Shown here: positions 15,082-23,342 of the stretch, in pieces
Layout: every line of letters begins with the position of its first letter
Position numbering within the stretch: position 1 is the stretch's first letter
DNA from: Streptosporangium lutulentum
GTDB taxonomy: Bacteria > Actinomycetota > Actinomycetes > Streptosporangiales > Streptosporangiaceae
Length of the DNA stretch: 64,000 nt
Assembly: GCF_030811455.1 (NCBI RefSeq)
Contig: NZ_JAUSQU010000001.1
Coordinates: 5,518,001-5,582,000 of the forward strand
Reading direction: 5' to 3'
The notes under the pieces: model-generated
Told to the model about the DNA's origin: nothing
What the model saw: only the letters and a program-made list of their open reading frames with translations
Database searches by the model: none
Position numbers and translations under genes: made by a program

Positions 15082-15954
15082 ATGGCCACCCCGAGCCAGT
15101 GGATCGCCGGAGCACGTCCGCGCACCCTCCCCGCCGCCGTCGTGCCCGTCGCCATCGGCACCGGAGTCGCGATCGGATACGACGGGGCGGTGTGGTGGCG
15201 GGCTCTGCTCGCCCTGTTCGTGGCGCTCGCCCTGCAGGTCGGCGTGAACTACGCCAACGACTACAGCGACGGTGTGCGCGGCACCGACGACGACCGGGTC
15301 GGCCCGATGCGCCTGGTCGGCTCGGGTGCCGCGGCGCCCCGTCAGGTCCTCGCCGCCGCCCTCGGCTGCTTCCTGGCCGCCGCGGTGGCGGGGCTGGTGC
15401 TGGTCGTGGTCACCGGGGCCTGGTGGCTGCTCCTGGTCGGCGCGGCGGCGATCGCCGCGGCCTGGTTCTACACCGGCGGCCGGTCGCCCTACGGCTACCG
15501 CGCGCTCGGTGAGGTCTCGGTGTTCGTGTTCTTCGGCCTGGTCGCGGTGACGGGCACCACGTTCGTACAGCTCGAATACCTGCCCTGGCCGGCCTTGGCG
15601 GCCGCGATCCCGGCGGGCCTGCTGGCCTGCGCGCTGTTGATGGTCAACAACCTGCGCGACATCGTGACCGACGGTCCGTCCGGGAAACGCACCATGGCCG
15701 TGGTCCTCGGCGACAGCCGCACCCGCGTCCTCTACACCTTCTGCCTGCTCCTGCCGCTCGTCATCGCCCTGGCCCTGGCGCTGTGGCACCCGTTCGCGGC
15801 ACTGGCCGTGCTCACCGCGCCGCTCGCCCTCGCCCCGGTGAAAGCCGTCAGGGAGGGCGCCACCGGCCCCGCGCTGATCGCCACGCTCCAGCAGACCGGC
15901 CGCTTCCAGCTCCTGTACGGCCTGCTGTTCGCCATCGGCCTGGCTCTCCTCTGA
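15082..15954 (+). CDS. menA: 1,4-dihydroxy-2-naphthoate prenyltransferase
   Basis: UbiA-superfamily membrane enzyme that attaches the polyprenyl chain to dihydroxynaphthoate in menaquinone synthesis. The 290-residue protein has about eight to nine membrane segments and both Asp-rich motifs: NYANDYSDGVRGTDDDR (about residues 57-73) and NNLRDIVTD (about residues 190-198). The start MATPSQWIAGARPRTLPAA is typical. No other men gene is beside it. The gene is on the plus strand, close behind the acetyltransferase gene, and convergent with the acetyltransferase at 15974. Confidence 0.93.
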   Translation: MATPSQWIAGARPRTLPAAVVPVAIGTGVAIGYDGAVWWRALLALFVALALQVGVNYANDYSDGVRGTDDDRVGPMRLVGSGAAAPRQVLAAALGCFLAAAVAGLVLVVVTGAWWLLLVGAAAIAAAWFYTGGRSPYGYRALGEVSVFVFFGLVAVTGTTFVQLEYLPWPALAAAIPAGLLACALLMVNNLRDIVTDGPSGKRTMAVVLGDSRTRVLYTFCLLLPLVIALALALWHPFAALAVLTAPLALAPVKAVREGATGPALIATLQQTGRFQLLYGLLFAIGLALL

Positions 15955-15973
15955 CCTCCGGCGCCCCGGGGCG

Positions 15974-16486
15974 TCAGAGAAGGACCCTGCGCATCACGAC
16001 GCGGGGCGCGAGCTCGATGCCCAGCTCCCGCTCGTGCTCCACCAGTGCCACCAGCTCGGGACCCCATTCCGCCGGGTCCAGCACGGCGAAACCGCGCTGC
16101 GCGTACCACGGCCCGTTCCAGGGCACGTCCCGAAACGTCGTCAGCGTCACGGCGGCGGCGCCCGCCGAGGTCGCGTGATCGCAGACCGCCTCCAGCAGAC
16201 GCCCCCCGATGCCCCGCCTCCCGTGATCGGGATGGACGGCGAGCTGGTCGAGGTGGAGTGCCCCGTCGACCCAGCCGAACATGGCGAACCCCGCCGGCGG
16301 GGTCCCCGCCACCAGAACCCGTGACGGGTCGTCGGTCTCCTCGATCATCGTGGTCCCCGGCGGGAAGGTGATCCCCACCTGTGCGAAGACCCCGTCAGCG
16401 GCGACCTCCACCGCCGCCAGCCCGGCCAGCTCCTCCGGCCGCGCCCAGCGGACCTCGCCCGTGTCCGTGAATCGAGCACTCGTCAT
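15974..16486 (-). CDS. GNAT-family N-acetyltransferase
   Basis: A 170-residue acetyltransferase. The acetyl-CoA signature is LDQLAVHPDHGRRGIGGRLLEAV (about residues 78-100; RRGIGG loop), followed by AVTLTTFRDVPWNGPWYAQRGF, a layout common in this superfamily. The N-terminal RWARPEELAGLAAVEVAADG is also typical. Convergent with menA, 19 bp between the stops. The substrate is unknown. Confidence 0.87.
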   Translation of the reverse strand: MTSARFTDTGEVRWARPEELAGLAAVEVAADGVFAQVGITFPPGTTMIEETDDPSRVLVAGTPPAGFAMFGWVDGALHLDQLAVHPDHGRRGIGGRLLEAVCDHATSAGAAAVTLTTFRDVPWNGPWYAQRGFAVLDPAEWGPELVALVEHERELGIELAPRVVMRRVLL

Positions 16487-16633
16487 GGAACCGGAGGATA
16501 TATCGGCATCGCGCGCGGGCCGTACGGATTATTCGGACCGCAGGGACCGGGGCGTCGAGGGCCCGGTCCGCCGGCACGAGACCCGTGCCGCCGACGGCGA
16601 CCCGCTCCGGACGCGGCCCACCTCCCCACACAC

Positions 16634-16670
16634 GGGGCGCCGGTGAGAAACGTGTCATGAGCCCCAAACG
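16634..16670 (+). repeat. Left terminal inverted repeat (37 bp)
   Basis: Reads inward from GGGGCGCCGGTGAGAAAC to GAGCCCCAAACG. It matches the right copy at 33 of 37 positions; the inner 18 bases are identical and homology stops sharply just inside. Confidence 0.75.
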
Positions 16671-16726
16671 AGTCGGACGATGTTGCGAAGGCGTCGGTCG
16701 CCCGTGTTCTGGCAGACCGAAGCCAC

Positions 16727-16930
16727 TCAGCGCAGTACGGCCGTCAGCAGGTCGGCGCCCAGCGCCGTCAAATCGGGGAGATTGAGGGTGTAACGGACGT
16801 AACGACCGTGCCGCCGGGCCGTGAGCAGGCCCGCGCGGCGCAGGACAGCGAGGTGGCGGGAAACCTCCGGGGGTGAAAGTTCCCAGGCCTGGGCCAGCTC
16901 ACCGGTGGTGCACGCATCCCCGGTGTGGTC
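16727..16930 (-). pseudogene. ArsR-family regulator, 5' end missing
   Basis: The C-terminal part of an ArsR-type winged helix is clear: TTGELAQAWELSPPEVSRHL then AVLRRAGLLTARRHGRYVRY. Upstream of about 16930 the frame continues, but only as the antisense of the MFS gene fragment, so the natural first helices are missing. The 16930 limit is approximate. The gene and the MFS fragment are head to head and both lack their 5' ends, as expected if a single deletion removed the promoter region and the start of both. Not expected to be functional. Confidence 0.65.
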
Positions 16931-17414
16931 GGCAGCCATCTTCGTGGCCAACACGGTGCTGGTGGTCACCCTGCAGGTTCCGGTCACCGTCCTGCTGTCC
17001 CGCTTTCCCCGCCGGTCTGTGCTGGCTCTCTCCGGCGTGGTGCTCACCGCGTCCTACCTCGGCTTCCTCGCGGCCACCTCACTGGGGCACGGCTGGGGTG
17101 CCCCGGCCGTCGCCATGGTGTCCGTGGTCTGCACCATCGGCGAGATCATCTATGCCGGCAGCGCCACCGCGCTCGTCACCGCCCTCACCCCGGCTCATCT
17201 CCTGGGACGCGCCCTCGCCCGCTTCCAGCTCTCCACGGGCTTCGGTCTCGCCGTCTCCCCGGCGGTCATCACCGCTCTCGCACCCCACGGTTCGGCCACG
17301 CTCTGGGGCAGCCTCGCTGGTGCGACGCTCCTCTCCGCCTCCGCCGTCGCCACCGAGAAGGATCAAGGAACGCGGCTCAGCGGTTGCCGCCGCCGGGCGC
17401 GAGCAGGCTCGTGA
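16930..17414 (+). pseudogene. MFS transporter, N-terminal half missing
   Basis: Hydrophobic segments typical of the second half of a major-facilitator transporter: VANTVLVVTLQVPVTVLLSRF, VLALSGVVLTASYLGFLAA, the loop ALTPAHLLGRALARFQLSTG, then ALWGSLAGATLLSAS-like helices. About 160 residues remain of a normal 400. There is no start codon with a ribosome-binding site at the break near 16920. The ArsR fragment on the other strand probably once controlled this transporter. Confidence 0.65.
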
Positions 17415-17568
17415 GCTCGGCGATCGCCTCGGGGGACGGCTTGAAGTAGCGACGAACGTTCTCCGGCTTCTTGTACCGGGACTTCGCCGTCAGCATCAAC
17501 AGCGAGGCGCGCTGTTCGCCGAGATGGGTCAGCGCCTTCCCGGCGTGCGTTTGCACGACGGCGGGCAC
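17377..17568 (-). pseudogene. C-terminal remnant of a tyrosine recombinase/integrase
   Basis: The 63 codons read ALTHLGEQRASLLMLTAKSR and ENVRRYFKPSPEAIAELTSL, which I recognise as the tail of actinomycete phage-type integrases; the tyrosine in RRYF would be the nucleophile region. The preceding catalytic core (the Arg and HxxR boxes) is absent. It overlaps the end of the MFS remnant by 38 bp on the opposite strand. Identification is from memory of the family, so moderate confidence. Confidence 0.5.
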
Positions 17569-17772
17569 CGCTTCCCCCTTGCCACAGATAACGGGGCCGC
17601 TTCACGTCGCGGCCCGAAGACGTCGCCGCAGGTCATGATCAGCCGCGCCGCAAATAACAGGGCGTTACCGTGGGACGACTTCAGGCGGCCCTCTGAGCCG
17701 ACGCTCCGTCAGCCGCCCGCCAGGGTCGGCGAAGGCTTGGCGCACCTACGCGGGTCACAACAAGATCAACGC

Positions 17773-17809
17773 CGTTTGGGGCTCATGACAGCGTTCTCAC
17801 CGGCACCCC
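17773..17809 (-). repeat. Right terminal inverted repeat (37 bp)
   Basis: On the minus strand reads inward from GGGGTGCCGGTGAGAACGC to GAGCCCCAAACG. Mate of the repeat at 16634-16670. It ends 31 bp from the dapB stop codon. Confidence 0.75.
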
Positions 17810-17839
17810 TGCACCCGTACCTCCGGCTCCTGTGGAGCC

Positions 17840-18577
17840 CTACAGGTCGAGGAGGTGCTCCAGGCCGACGGTCAGGCCGGAAAGCTCGCCGACGCGGCGC
17901 ACGCCCAGGAGCACGCCCGGGGTGAACGAGGAGCGGTTCATGGTGTCGTGGCGGATCGTGAGGAGCTCCCCGTCTCCGCCCAGGAGGACCTCCTGGTGGG
18001 CGATCAGCCCGGCCAGCCGCACCGAGTGCACCCGGACGTCGTCCACGGAGGCGCCACGGGCCCCGTCCAGCTCCGTGCTGGTCGCGTCGGGCATCGGCCC
18101 GGCCCCGGCCTTGCGCCGCGCCTCGGCGACCAGCTCAGCCGTACGGCGAGCGGTGCCGGAAGGGGCGTCGGCCTTGTTCGGGTGGTGCAGCTCGACGATT
18201 TCGACGGAGTCGAAGTAGCGGGCGGCCTGCTGGGCGAAGTGCATCATCAGCACCGCCGCGATGCCGAAGTTGGGCGCGATCAGCGCGTTGGTGCCGGGGT
18301 TGGCGTCCAGCCAGCCCCTGACGGTCGCCAGACGCCCGGCGTCGAAGCCCGTGGTGCCGACCACGGGGTGGATCCCGTGGGAGATGCACCATTCGAGGTT
18401 GCCCATGACCACGTCGGGGTGGGTGAAGTCCACCACCACCTCGGAGCCCGTGAGCCCTTCGAGCGGGTCGTCCTTGTCGACGGCCGCGACCAGCTCCAGA
18501 TCGTCCGCCGCCTCGACGGCCTTGCACACTTCGATACCGACACGCCCGCGGGCGCCGAGAACTCCAACCCTGATCAC
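17840..18577 (-). CDS. dapB: 4-hydroxy-tetrahydrodipicolinate reductase
   Basis: Reduces the DapA product using NAD(P)H in the diaminopimelate/lysine pathway. The 245-residue protein has the nucleotide-binding GVLGARGRVG (residues 5-14) and the catalytic region ELHHPNKADAPSGTA (His131-His132, Lys135, residues 129-143). The GTG at 18577 is chosen because the protein then begins VIRVGVLGARG; TAGCCT lies 7 nt upstream and could be the -10 box of a leaderless transcript. It follows the M16 peptidase gene on the same strand, with a strong stem-loop between. The mobile-element remnant ends just downstream. Confidence 0.95.
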   Translation of the reverse strand: MIRVGVLGARGRVGIEVCKAVEAADDLELVAAVDKDDPLEGLTGSEVVVDFTHPDVVMGNLEWCISHGIHPVVGTTGFDAGRLATVRGWLDANPGTNALIAPNFGIAAVLMMHFAQQAARYFDSVEIVELHHPNKADAPSGTARRTAELVAEARRKAGAGPMPDATSTELDGARGASVDDVRVHSVRLAGLIAHQEVLLGGDGELLTIRHDTMNRSSFTPGVLLGVRRVGELSGLTVGLEHLLDL

Positions 18578-18655
18578 GGCCCCAAGGCTATACCGTCCGC
18601 TCCCGCGGGGCCTTCGGGGATCGCCTGGTTTCCGGTACGGCCGGGCCACACCGCG

Positions 18656-18689
18656 GAGCGGCCCCGGTGCGTTCGCACCGGGGCCGCTC
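18656..18689. terminator. Stem-loop between the M16 peptidase gene and dapB
   Basis: Perfect 16-bp inverted repeat (GAGCGGCCCCGGTGCG, 18656-18671, with 18674-18689) closing on TT, or a GTTC tetraloop. It lies about 170 bp after the peptidase stop, so it probably ends the pnp-M16 transcript before dapB. Confidence 0.75.
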
Positions 18690-18859
18690 TCGACATGACC
18701 GTCAGCGGGTCGAACCGGCCGGAGGACCCGCCCTCCGGCCGATGGGAACCGGGTGTAAACCCTGCCCTCCAACCGGCGGGGAACTCTGTCCACCGGCCGG
18801 TCGGAGCCGGCCCGAGAGCCGGTCCTCAGCCGGTGGGACCCGGCCGAGGACCCTGCCCT

Positions 18860-20173
18860 CTAACCGTTCAGGACCCAGGTGAAGTCCTTGTCCTCGTAGG
18901 GACCGATGACCGCGAGGGACATCGGGCGGCTGAGAACCTCTCCGGCGACCTCGGAGATCTCCTCCGGGGTCACCGCCTCGATCCTGCCGAGGACCTCGTC
19001 GACCGAGAGCAGCTCGTCGAAGACCAGCTCGCCCTTGCCGATCCTGGACATCCGGGAGCCGGTGTCCTCCAGGCCGAGCACGAGACCGCCGCGCATCTGA
19101 CCCTTGCCGCGGAAGATCTCCTCCTCGGTGATGCCGTCGGCGACCACCCGGAGCACCTCCTCCCGGCAGATCTTCAGCACGTCGTCGATCTTCGACGGCA
19201 GGCAGCCGACGTAGATGCCGAACTGTCCGGTGTCCGCGTGAGCGGAGGTGTAGGAGTAGGTCGAGTAGGCGAGGCCCCTCTTCTCCCTGATCTCCTGGAA
19301 CAGCCGCGAGGACATGCCGCCGCCGAGCGCCGCGTTGAGCACGCCGAGCGCGAAGCGGCGCTCGTCGGTGCGGACCAGCGCGGTCGTGCCGAAGACCAGG
19401 TTGGCCTGCTCGGTCGGCCGGTGTACGACCTTGACGCCGGAGTGGGACTCCACTTCGGGGCCCGCCAGTCGCGGAGAGACCGGCGAGGCGTCCCCGCCGA
19501 GGGCTCCGGCCCGCTCGTAGGCCGCGGCGACGAGGGCCACGACCTGCTCGTGATCGATGTTGCCCGCCACCGACACCACGGTGTGCGTCGGCAGGTAGTA
19601 ACGCCGGTAGTACTCGGCGATCCGGTCGCGGGTGACCTCGTTGATCGACTCGACCGTGCCGAGGATCGGCCGGCCGATGGGCGTGTCACCGTACAGTTCG
19701 GCGGAGAACTGCTCGTGCACCGCGTCCGAGGGGTCGTCGTCGTGCATGGCGATCTCCTCCAGGATCACGCCACGCTCGGCCTCGACGTCCTCGGGGGTGA
19801 TGAGCGAGGAGGTCACCACGTCGGCGAGCACGTCGATCGCCACCCGCAGGTCCTCGTCGAGGACCCGCGCGTAGTAACAGGTGTACTCCTTGGCGGTGAA
19901 GGCGTTGATCTCACCGCCGATGCCCTCGATGGCCGCTGAGATCTCCAGCGCGTCCCGCGTGGGTGTTCCCTTGAACAGCAGGTGCTCAAGGAAATGCGAG
20001 GCCCCCATGTGCTCGGGTGACTCGTCCCGCGATCCGATGCCGACCCACATGCCGACCGCGACGGAACGCACGGTCGGCATGGACTCGGTCACCACCCGGA
20101 GCCCACCGGGGAGGACGGTGCGCCGCACCACCCCGACACCGTCTTTGCCGGGGTGCAGAGTGGTGGTTATCAC
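18860..20173 (-). CDS. M16-family zinc peptidase
   Basis: A 437-residue insulinase/processing-peptidase family protein. The inverted zinc motif is HFLEH (His60, Glu63, His64) with the third ligand at about Glu140 (VILEEI), the spacing expected for the family. The C-terminal half has the second M16 domain with REKRGLAYSTYSYTS. Its GTG start overlaps the pnp stop by 4 nt (GTGA), so the two are translationally coupled. Genes of this type follow pnp in many Gram-positive bacteria; the substrate is not known. Confidence 0.92.
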   Translation of the reverse strand: MITTTLHPGKDGVGVVRRTVLPGGLRVVTESMPTVRSVAVGMWVGIGSRDESPEHMGASHFLEHLLFKGTPTRDALEISAAIEGIGGEINAFTAKEYTCYYARVLDEDLRVAIDVLADVVTSSLITPEDVEAERGVILEEIAMHDDDPSDAVHEQFSAELYGDTPIGRPILGTVESINEVTRDRIAEYYRRYYLPTHTVVSVAGNIDHEQVVALVAAAYERAGALGGDASPVSPRLAGPEVESHSGVKVVHRPTEQANLVFGTTALVRTDERRFALGVLNAALGGGMSSRLFQEIREKRGLAYSTYSYTSAHADTGQFGIYVGCLPSKIDDVLKICREEVLRVVADGITEEEIFRGKGQMRGGLVLGLEDTGSRMSRIGKGELVFDELLSVDEVLGRIEAVTPEEISEVAGEVLSRPMSLAVIGPYEDKDFTWVLNG

Positions 20174-22506
20174 GAGTTGCGGTCTTCTCCCCCACGGTTG
20201 CCGCCGCCACCGCCACCGCCGCTGCTGCTGCGCGTGCGGGTGCGACGGGGCCGGTCCTCACGGGGACGGTCGTCGGCGGCGGGCGCCGCCTCGGGCTCGG
20301 CCTCGGAGCCGCCGCCCTCGGCCTTGGCCGCGGCCTCCTTCTCGATGACCTCGACGGGCACCAGGGAGAGCTTGCCCCGGGAGTCGATCTCGGCGATCTC
20401 CACCTGGACCTTCTCGCCGACGTTCATGACGTCCTCGACGTTCTCGATGCGCTTGCCGCCGTGCAGCTTGCGGATCTGGGAGACGTGCAGGAGGCCGTCC
20501 TTGCCCGGCATGAGGGAGATGAAGGCGCCGAAGGCCGCGATCTTGACGACCGTGCCCAGGTAGCGCTCACCGATCTCCGGCATGTGCGGGTTCGCGATGG
20601 CGTTGATCGCCGACCGGGCCGCCTCGGCGGACGGGCCGTCGGTGGCGCCGATGTAGATGGTTCCGTCGTCTTCCAGGGTGATCTCGGCGCCGGTGTCGTC
20701 CTGGATCTGGTTGATCATCTTGCCCTTCGGGCCGATGACCTCTCCGATCTTGTCAACCGGGATCTTGATCGTGATGATGCGCGGAGCCGTCGCGTTCATC
20801 TCCGCCGGGGAGTCGATGGCCTCCTGCATCACGTCGATGATGGCCAGGCGAGCGCCCTTGGCCTGCTTCAGCGCGGCGGCCAGGACCGAGGCGGGGATGC
20901 CGTCGAGCTTGGTGTCGAGCTGGAGCGCGGTGATGACCTCCTTGGTGCCGGCGACCTTGAAGTCCATGTCGCCCATGGCGTCCTCGGCACCGAGGATGTC
21001 GGTCAGCGCGACGTAGTCGCCGCCCTCGTGGATGAGGCCCATCGCGATGCCCGCGACGATGCCCTTGAGGGGGACGCCCGCGTCGAGCAGCGCCATCGTC
21101 GAGGCGCAGACCGAGCCCATGGAGGTCGAGCCGTTGGAGCCCAGCGCCTCGGAGACCTGGCGGATCGCGTAGGGGAACTCCTCGCGAGCCGGCAGGACCG
21201 GGACGAGCGCCCGCTCGGCGAGCGCGCCGTGGCCGATCTCCCGGCGCTTGGGCGAGCCCACGCGGCCGGTCTCACCGGTGGAGTACGGCGGGAAGTTGTA
21301 GTTGTGCATGTAGCGCTTGGTGCGCTCGGGGTTGAGCGTGTCGATCATCTGCTCCATGCGGAGCATGTTCAGCGTGGTGATACCCAGGATCTGGGTCTCT
21401 CCGCGCTCGAACAGGGCCGAACCGTGCACGCGGGGCACGACGTGGACCTCGGCGCTCAGCTGGCGGATGTCCTTGACGCCACGGCCGTCGATGCGGATGC
21501 CCTCGGAGATGACCCGCTCACGCATGAGCTTCTTGGTCAGCGACCGGAACGCGGCGCCGATCTCCTTCTCGCGGCCCTCGAAGTCAGCGGCGACCTTCTC
21601 CGCGGCCAGGGCCTTGACCCGGTCGAGCTCGGTCTCGCGCTCCTGCTTGGCGGCGATGGTCAGCGCGGCGGCGAGCTCGCTCTTCACCGCGTTGGTCACG
21701 GCCTCCAGGACGTCGTCCTGGTAGTCGAGGAACAGCGGGTACTCGCGGGTCTCCTTGGCGGCGACCTTCGCGATCTTGGCCTGCGCGTCGCACAGCACCT
21801 TGATGAACGGCTTGGAGGCCTCAAGGCCCTGGGCCACGGTCTCCTCGGTCGGCGCGACGGCGCCGTCGGCGATGAGCTTGAGCGTGTCGCGGGTGGACTC
21901 GGCCTCGACCATCATGATCGCGACGTCGCCGTCCTCGAGGACGCGCCCGGCCACCACCATGTCGAAGGTGGCTGCCGCCAGCTCCGAGTGGGTCGGGAAG
22001 GCGATCCACTGGCCCTCGATCAGCGCGACGCGAACGCCGCCGATCGGGCCGGAGAACGGCAGTCCGGCCAGCTGGGTGGACAGGGACGCGGCGTTGATCG
22101 CGACCACGTCGTACAGGTGGTCCGGGTTGAGCGCCATGACGGTGGCGACGACCTGGATCTCGTTGCGCAGGCCCTTGACGAACGACGGGCGCAGCGGCCG
22201 GTCGATCAGGCGGCAGGTGAGGATGGCGTCCTCGGAGGGACGGCCCTCACGCCGGAAGAACGATCCGGGAATGCGGCCCGCGGCGTACATCCGCTCCTCG
22301 ACGTCCACCGTGAGAGGGAAGAAGTCGAGGTTTTCCTTGGGGTTCTTGGACGCGGTGGTCGCGGAGAGGACCATCGTCTCGTCATCCAGGTAAACGACGG
22401 CGGAACCCGCCGCCTGGCGCGCGAGCCGCCCGGTCTCGAACCGGATGGTACGCATACCGAAAGAGCCGTTGTCGATAACGGCTTCACTGCTGTGGACACC
22501 CTCCAC
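20170..22506 (-). CDS. pnp: Polyribonucleotide nucleotidyltransferase (PNPase)
   Basis: Phosphorolytic 3'-5' exoribonuclease that also adds tails; part of RNA turnover. The 778-residue protein shows two RNase PH domains (about residues 10-240 and 335-560; RREGRPSEDAIL and SPKRREIGHGALAERAL), a KH domain with VIGPKGKMINQI and an S1 domain with GTVVKIAAFGAFI. The tail is rich in Gly and Arg (RTRTRSSSGGGG). The GTG at 22506 follows AAGGAGG at 6 nt. The long 5' leader contains a stem-loop; in Streptomyces the rpsO-pnp region carries an RNase III site (established for that genus), so similar control is likely here. Confidence 0.97.
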   Translation of the reverse strand: MEGVHSSEAVIDNGSFGMRTIRFETGRLARQAAGSAVVYLDDETMVLSATTASKNPKENLDFFPLTVDVEERMYAAGRIPGSFFRREGRPSEDAILTCRLIDRPLRPSFVKGLRNEIQVVATVMALNPDHLYDVVAINAASLSTQLAGLPFSGPIGGVRVALIEGQWIAFPTHSELAAATFDMVVAGRVLEDGDVAIMMVEAESTRDTLKLIADGAVAPTEETVAQGLEASKPFIKVLCDAQAKIAKVAAKETREYPLFLDYQDDVLEAVTNAVKSELAAALTIAAKQERETELDRVKALAAEKVAADFEGREKEIGAAFRSLTKKLMRERVISEGIRIDGRGVKDIRQLSAEVHVVPRVHGSALFERGETQILGITTLNMLRMEQMIDTLNPERTKRYMHNYNFPPYSTGETGRVGSPKRREIGHGALAERALVPVLPAREEFPYAIRQVSEALGSNGSTSMGSVCASTMALLDAGVPLKGIVAGIAMGLIHEGGDYVALTDILGAEDAMGDMDFKVAGTKEVITALQLDTKLDGIPASVLAAALKQAKGARLAIIDVMQEAIDSPAEMNATAPRIITIKIPVDKIGEVIGPKGKMINQIQDDTGAEITLEDDGTIYIGATDGPSAEAARSAINAIANPHMPEIGERYLGTVVKIAAFGAFISLMPGKDGLLHVSQIRKLHGGKRIENVEDVMNVGEKVQVEIAEIDSRGKLSLVPVEVIEKEAAAKAEGGGSEAEPEAAPAADDRPREDRPRRTRTRSSSGGGGGGGNRGGEDRNS

Positions 22507-22746
22507 GGGGGACCTCCTTGTAGCTCGGTCGCCCGCGTCCCCCCAGGCGCGCGTGTCGCACCTGAGTCGTCTTCTTGCCGGCTCCCCGTAGGTGCAGCGC
22601 CGGTCTTCGATCGAAGCGCCCGGTTCCGTACGGCTTACGCCATGATGACCGGGGGCCACTACCGAGGACCGGCCCTCCGACGCCGTGGGGCGCGCTTGCT
22701 TGCGGACGCGGGGCACTGTCTCGGCTATTCAGTTTGCTCACTGGAC

Positions 22747-22778
22747 GAGTGTCTTCACGGCGCGACGCGCCGACACTC
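22747..22778 (-). promoter_or_regulatory. Stem-loop in the pnp leader
   Basis: GAGTGTC (22747-22753) pairs with GACACTC (22772-22778), with an inner GCGC-gac-GCGC stem. A double-stranded structure here would suit RNase III processing of the rpsO-pnp transcript, as known in streptomycetes. The function here is inferred. Confidence 0.45.
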
Positions 22779-22796
22779 ACCCAGATGAGATGAGAT

Positions 22797-22824
22797 GAGG
22801 GAGCGACGCGAACGCCGCTCCCTC
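22797..22824. terminator. rpsO terminator-like hairpin
   Basis: Perfect 9-bp inverted repeat GAGGGAGCG / CGCTCCCTC (22797-22805 with 22816-22824), 7 bp after the rpsO stop. Confidence 0.7.
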
Positions 22825-22830
22825 GCAACT

Positions 22831-23100
22831 CTATCGGCGCAGGCCGAGACGCTCGATGAGCGAACGGTAACGCGTGATGTCCTTGCTCTGCAGGTACTTC
22901 AGCAGACGACGGCGGCGACCGACCAGCAGCAGCAGACCGCGGCGGCTGTGGTGGTCGTGCTTGTGCAGCTTCAGGTGCTCGGTGAGCTCGCTGATGCGCT
23001 TGCTGAGCAGCGCGATCTGCACCTCGGGGGAACCGGTGTCGGTCTCACCCTTGGCGTACTCACCGATGATCTGCTTCTTTGCGGCGGTGTCGAGCGACAC
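22831..23100 (-). CDS. rpsO: Ribosomal protein S15
   Basis: Small-subunit primary rRNA-binding protein. The 89-residue protein carries the family signature LTEHLKLHKHDHHSRRGLLL (about residues 39-58) and GRRRRLLKYLQSKD. The GTG at 23100 follows AAGGAG at 4 nt. Lies between ribF upstream and pnp downstream in the usual order. Full length. Confidence 0.98.
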   Translation of the reverse strand: MSLDTAAKKQIIGEYAKGETDTGSPEVQIALLSKRISELTEHLKLHKHDHHSRRGLLLLVGRRRRLLKYLQSKDITRYRSLIERLGLRR

Positions 23101-23342
23101 GTGTCTCCTTGAACCTCTACGGGCACGCGCGATTTCAGATGCCCGAACGACCGTGCGTGCCTACAGTCGCCGTGGCGAGATCAGCACCGGGGTTGTAAAA
23201 CCGCCGGTTACAGAGCTGACATGCCAGATTACCACCCGTCCTCGCGGTCCCGCACATCGTCCGGACGGGCGGCGGCGGCCCGGGACCACACGGCGACGTG
23301 ATCACACGTCCACGCGGTTCACAGGATCACACGGTCAGGCGA

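Larger units (their letters stand above)
16634..17809. mobile_element. Element bounded by 37-bp inverted repeats, carrying gene remnants
   Basis: A 1176-bp segment between a GNAT gene and dapB, bounded by near-identical inverted repeats that each begin GGGG at the outer end. Inside are an ArsR fragment, a fragment of an MFS transporter and the tail of a tyrosine recombinase, but no transposase. The repeat length and outer GGGG resemble Tn3-family ends (38 bp, GGGG...), so a miniature element without its own transposase is one explanation. The other is a decayed insertion sequence of another family. No target duplication is visible at the edges: the flanking 5-mers are CACAC and TGCAC. Confidence 0.55.
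22507..22830. other. rpsO-pnp intergenic region
   Basis: No gene. It holds the rpsO terminator-like hairpin (22797-22824), a second stem-loop (22747-22778) and the pnp leader. Confidence 0.7.

Noticed and set aside
16629..17814. Target-site duplication around the inverted-repeat element
   Set aside because: The five bases outside the ends are CACAC and TGCAC, and the eight-base flanks also differ, so no duplication can be claimed.
20017..22788. A 923-codon open frame opposite pnp
   Set aside because: It is the antisense of pnp, has no domain pattern, and such frames are common in GC-rich DNA where the third codon position is G or C. The same applies to long antisense frames at 65-2197, 17855-19939, 26977-30330 and 54216-58118.
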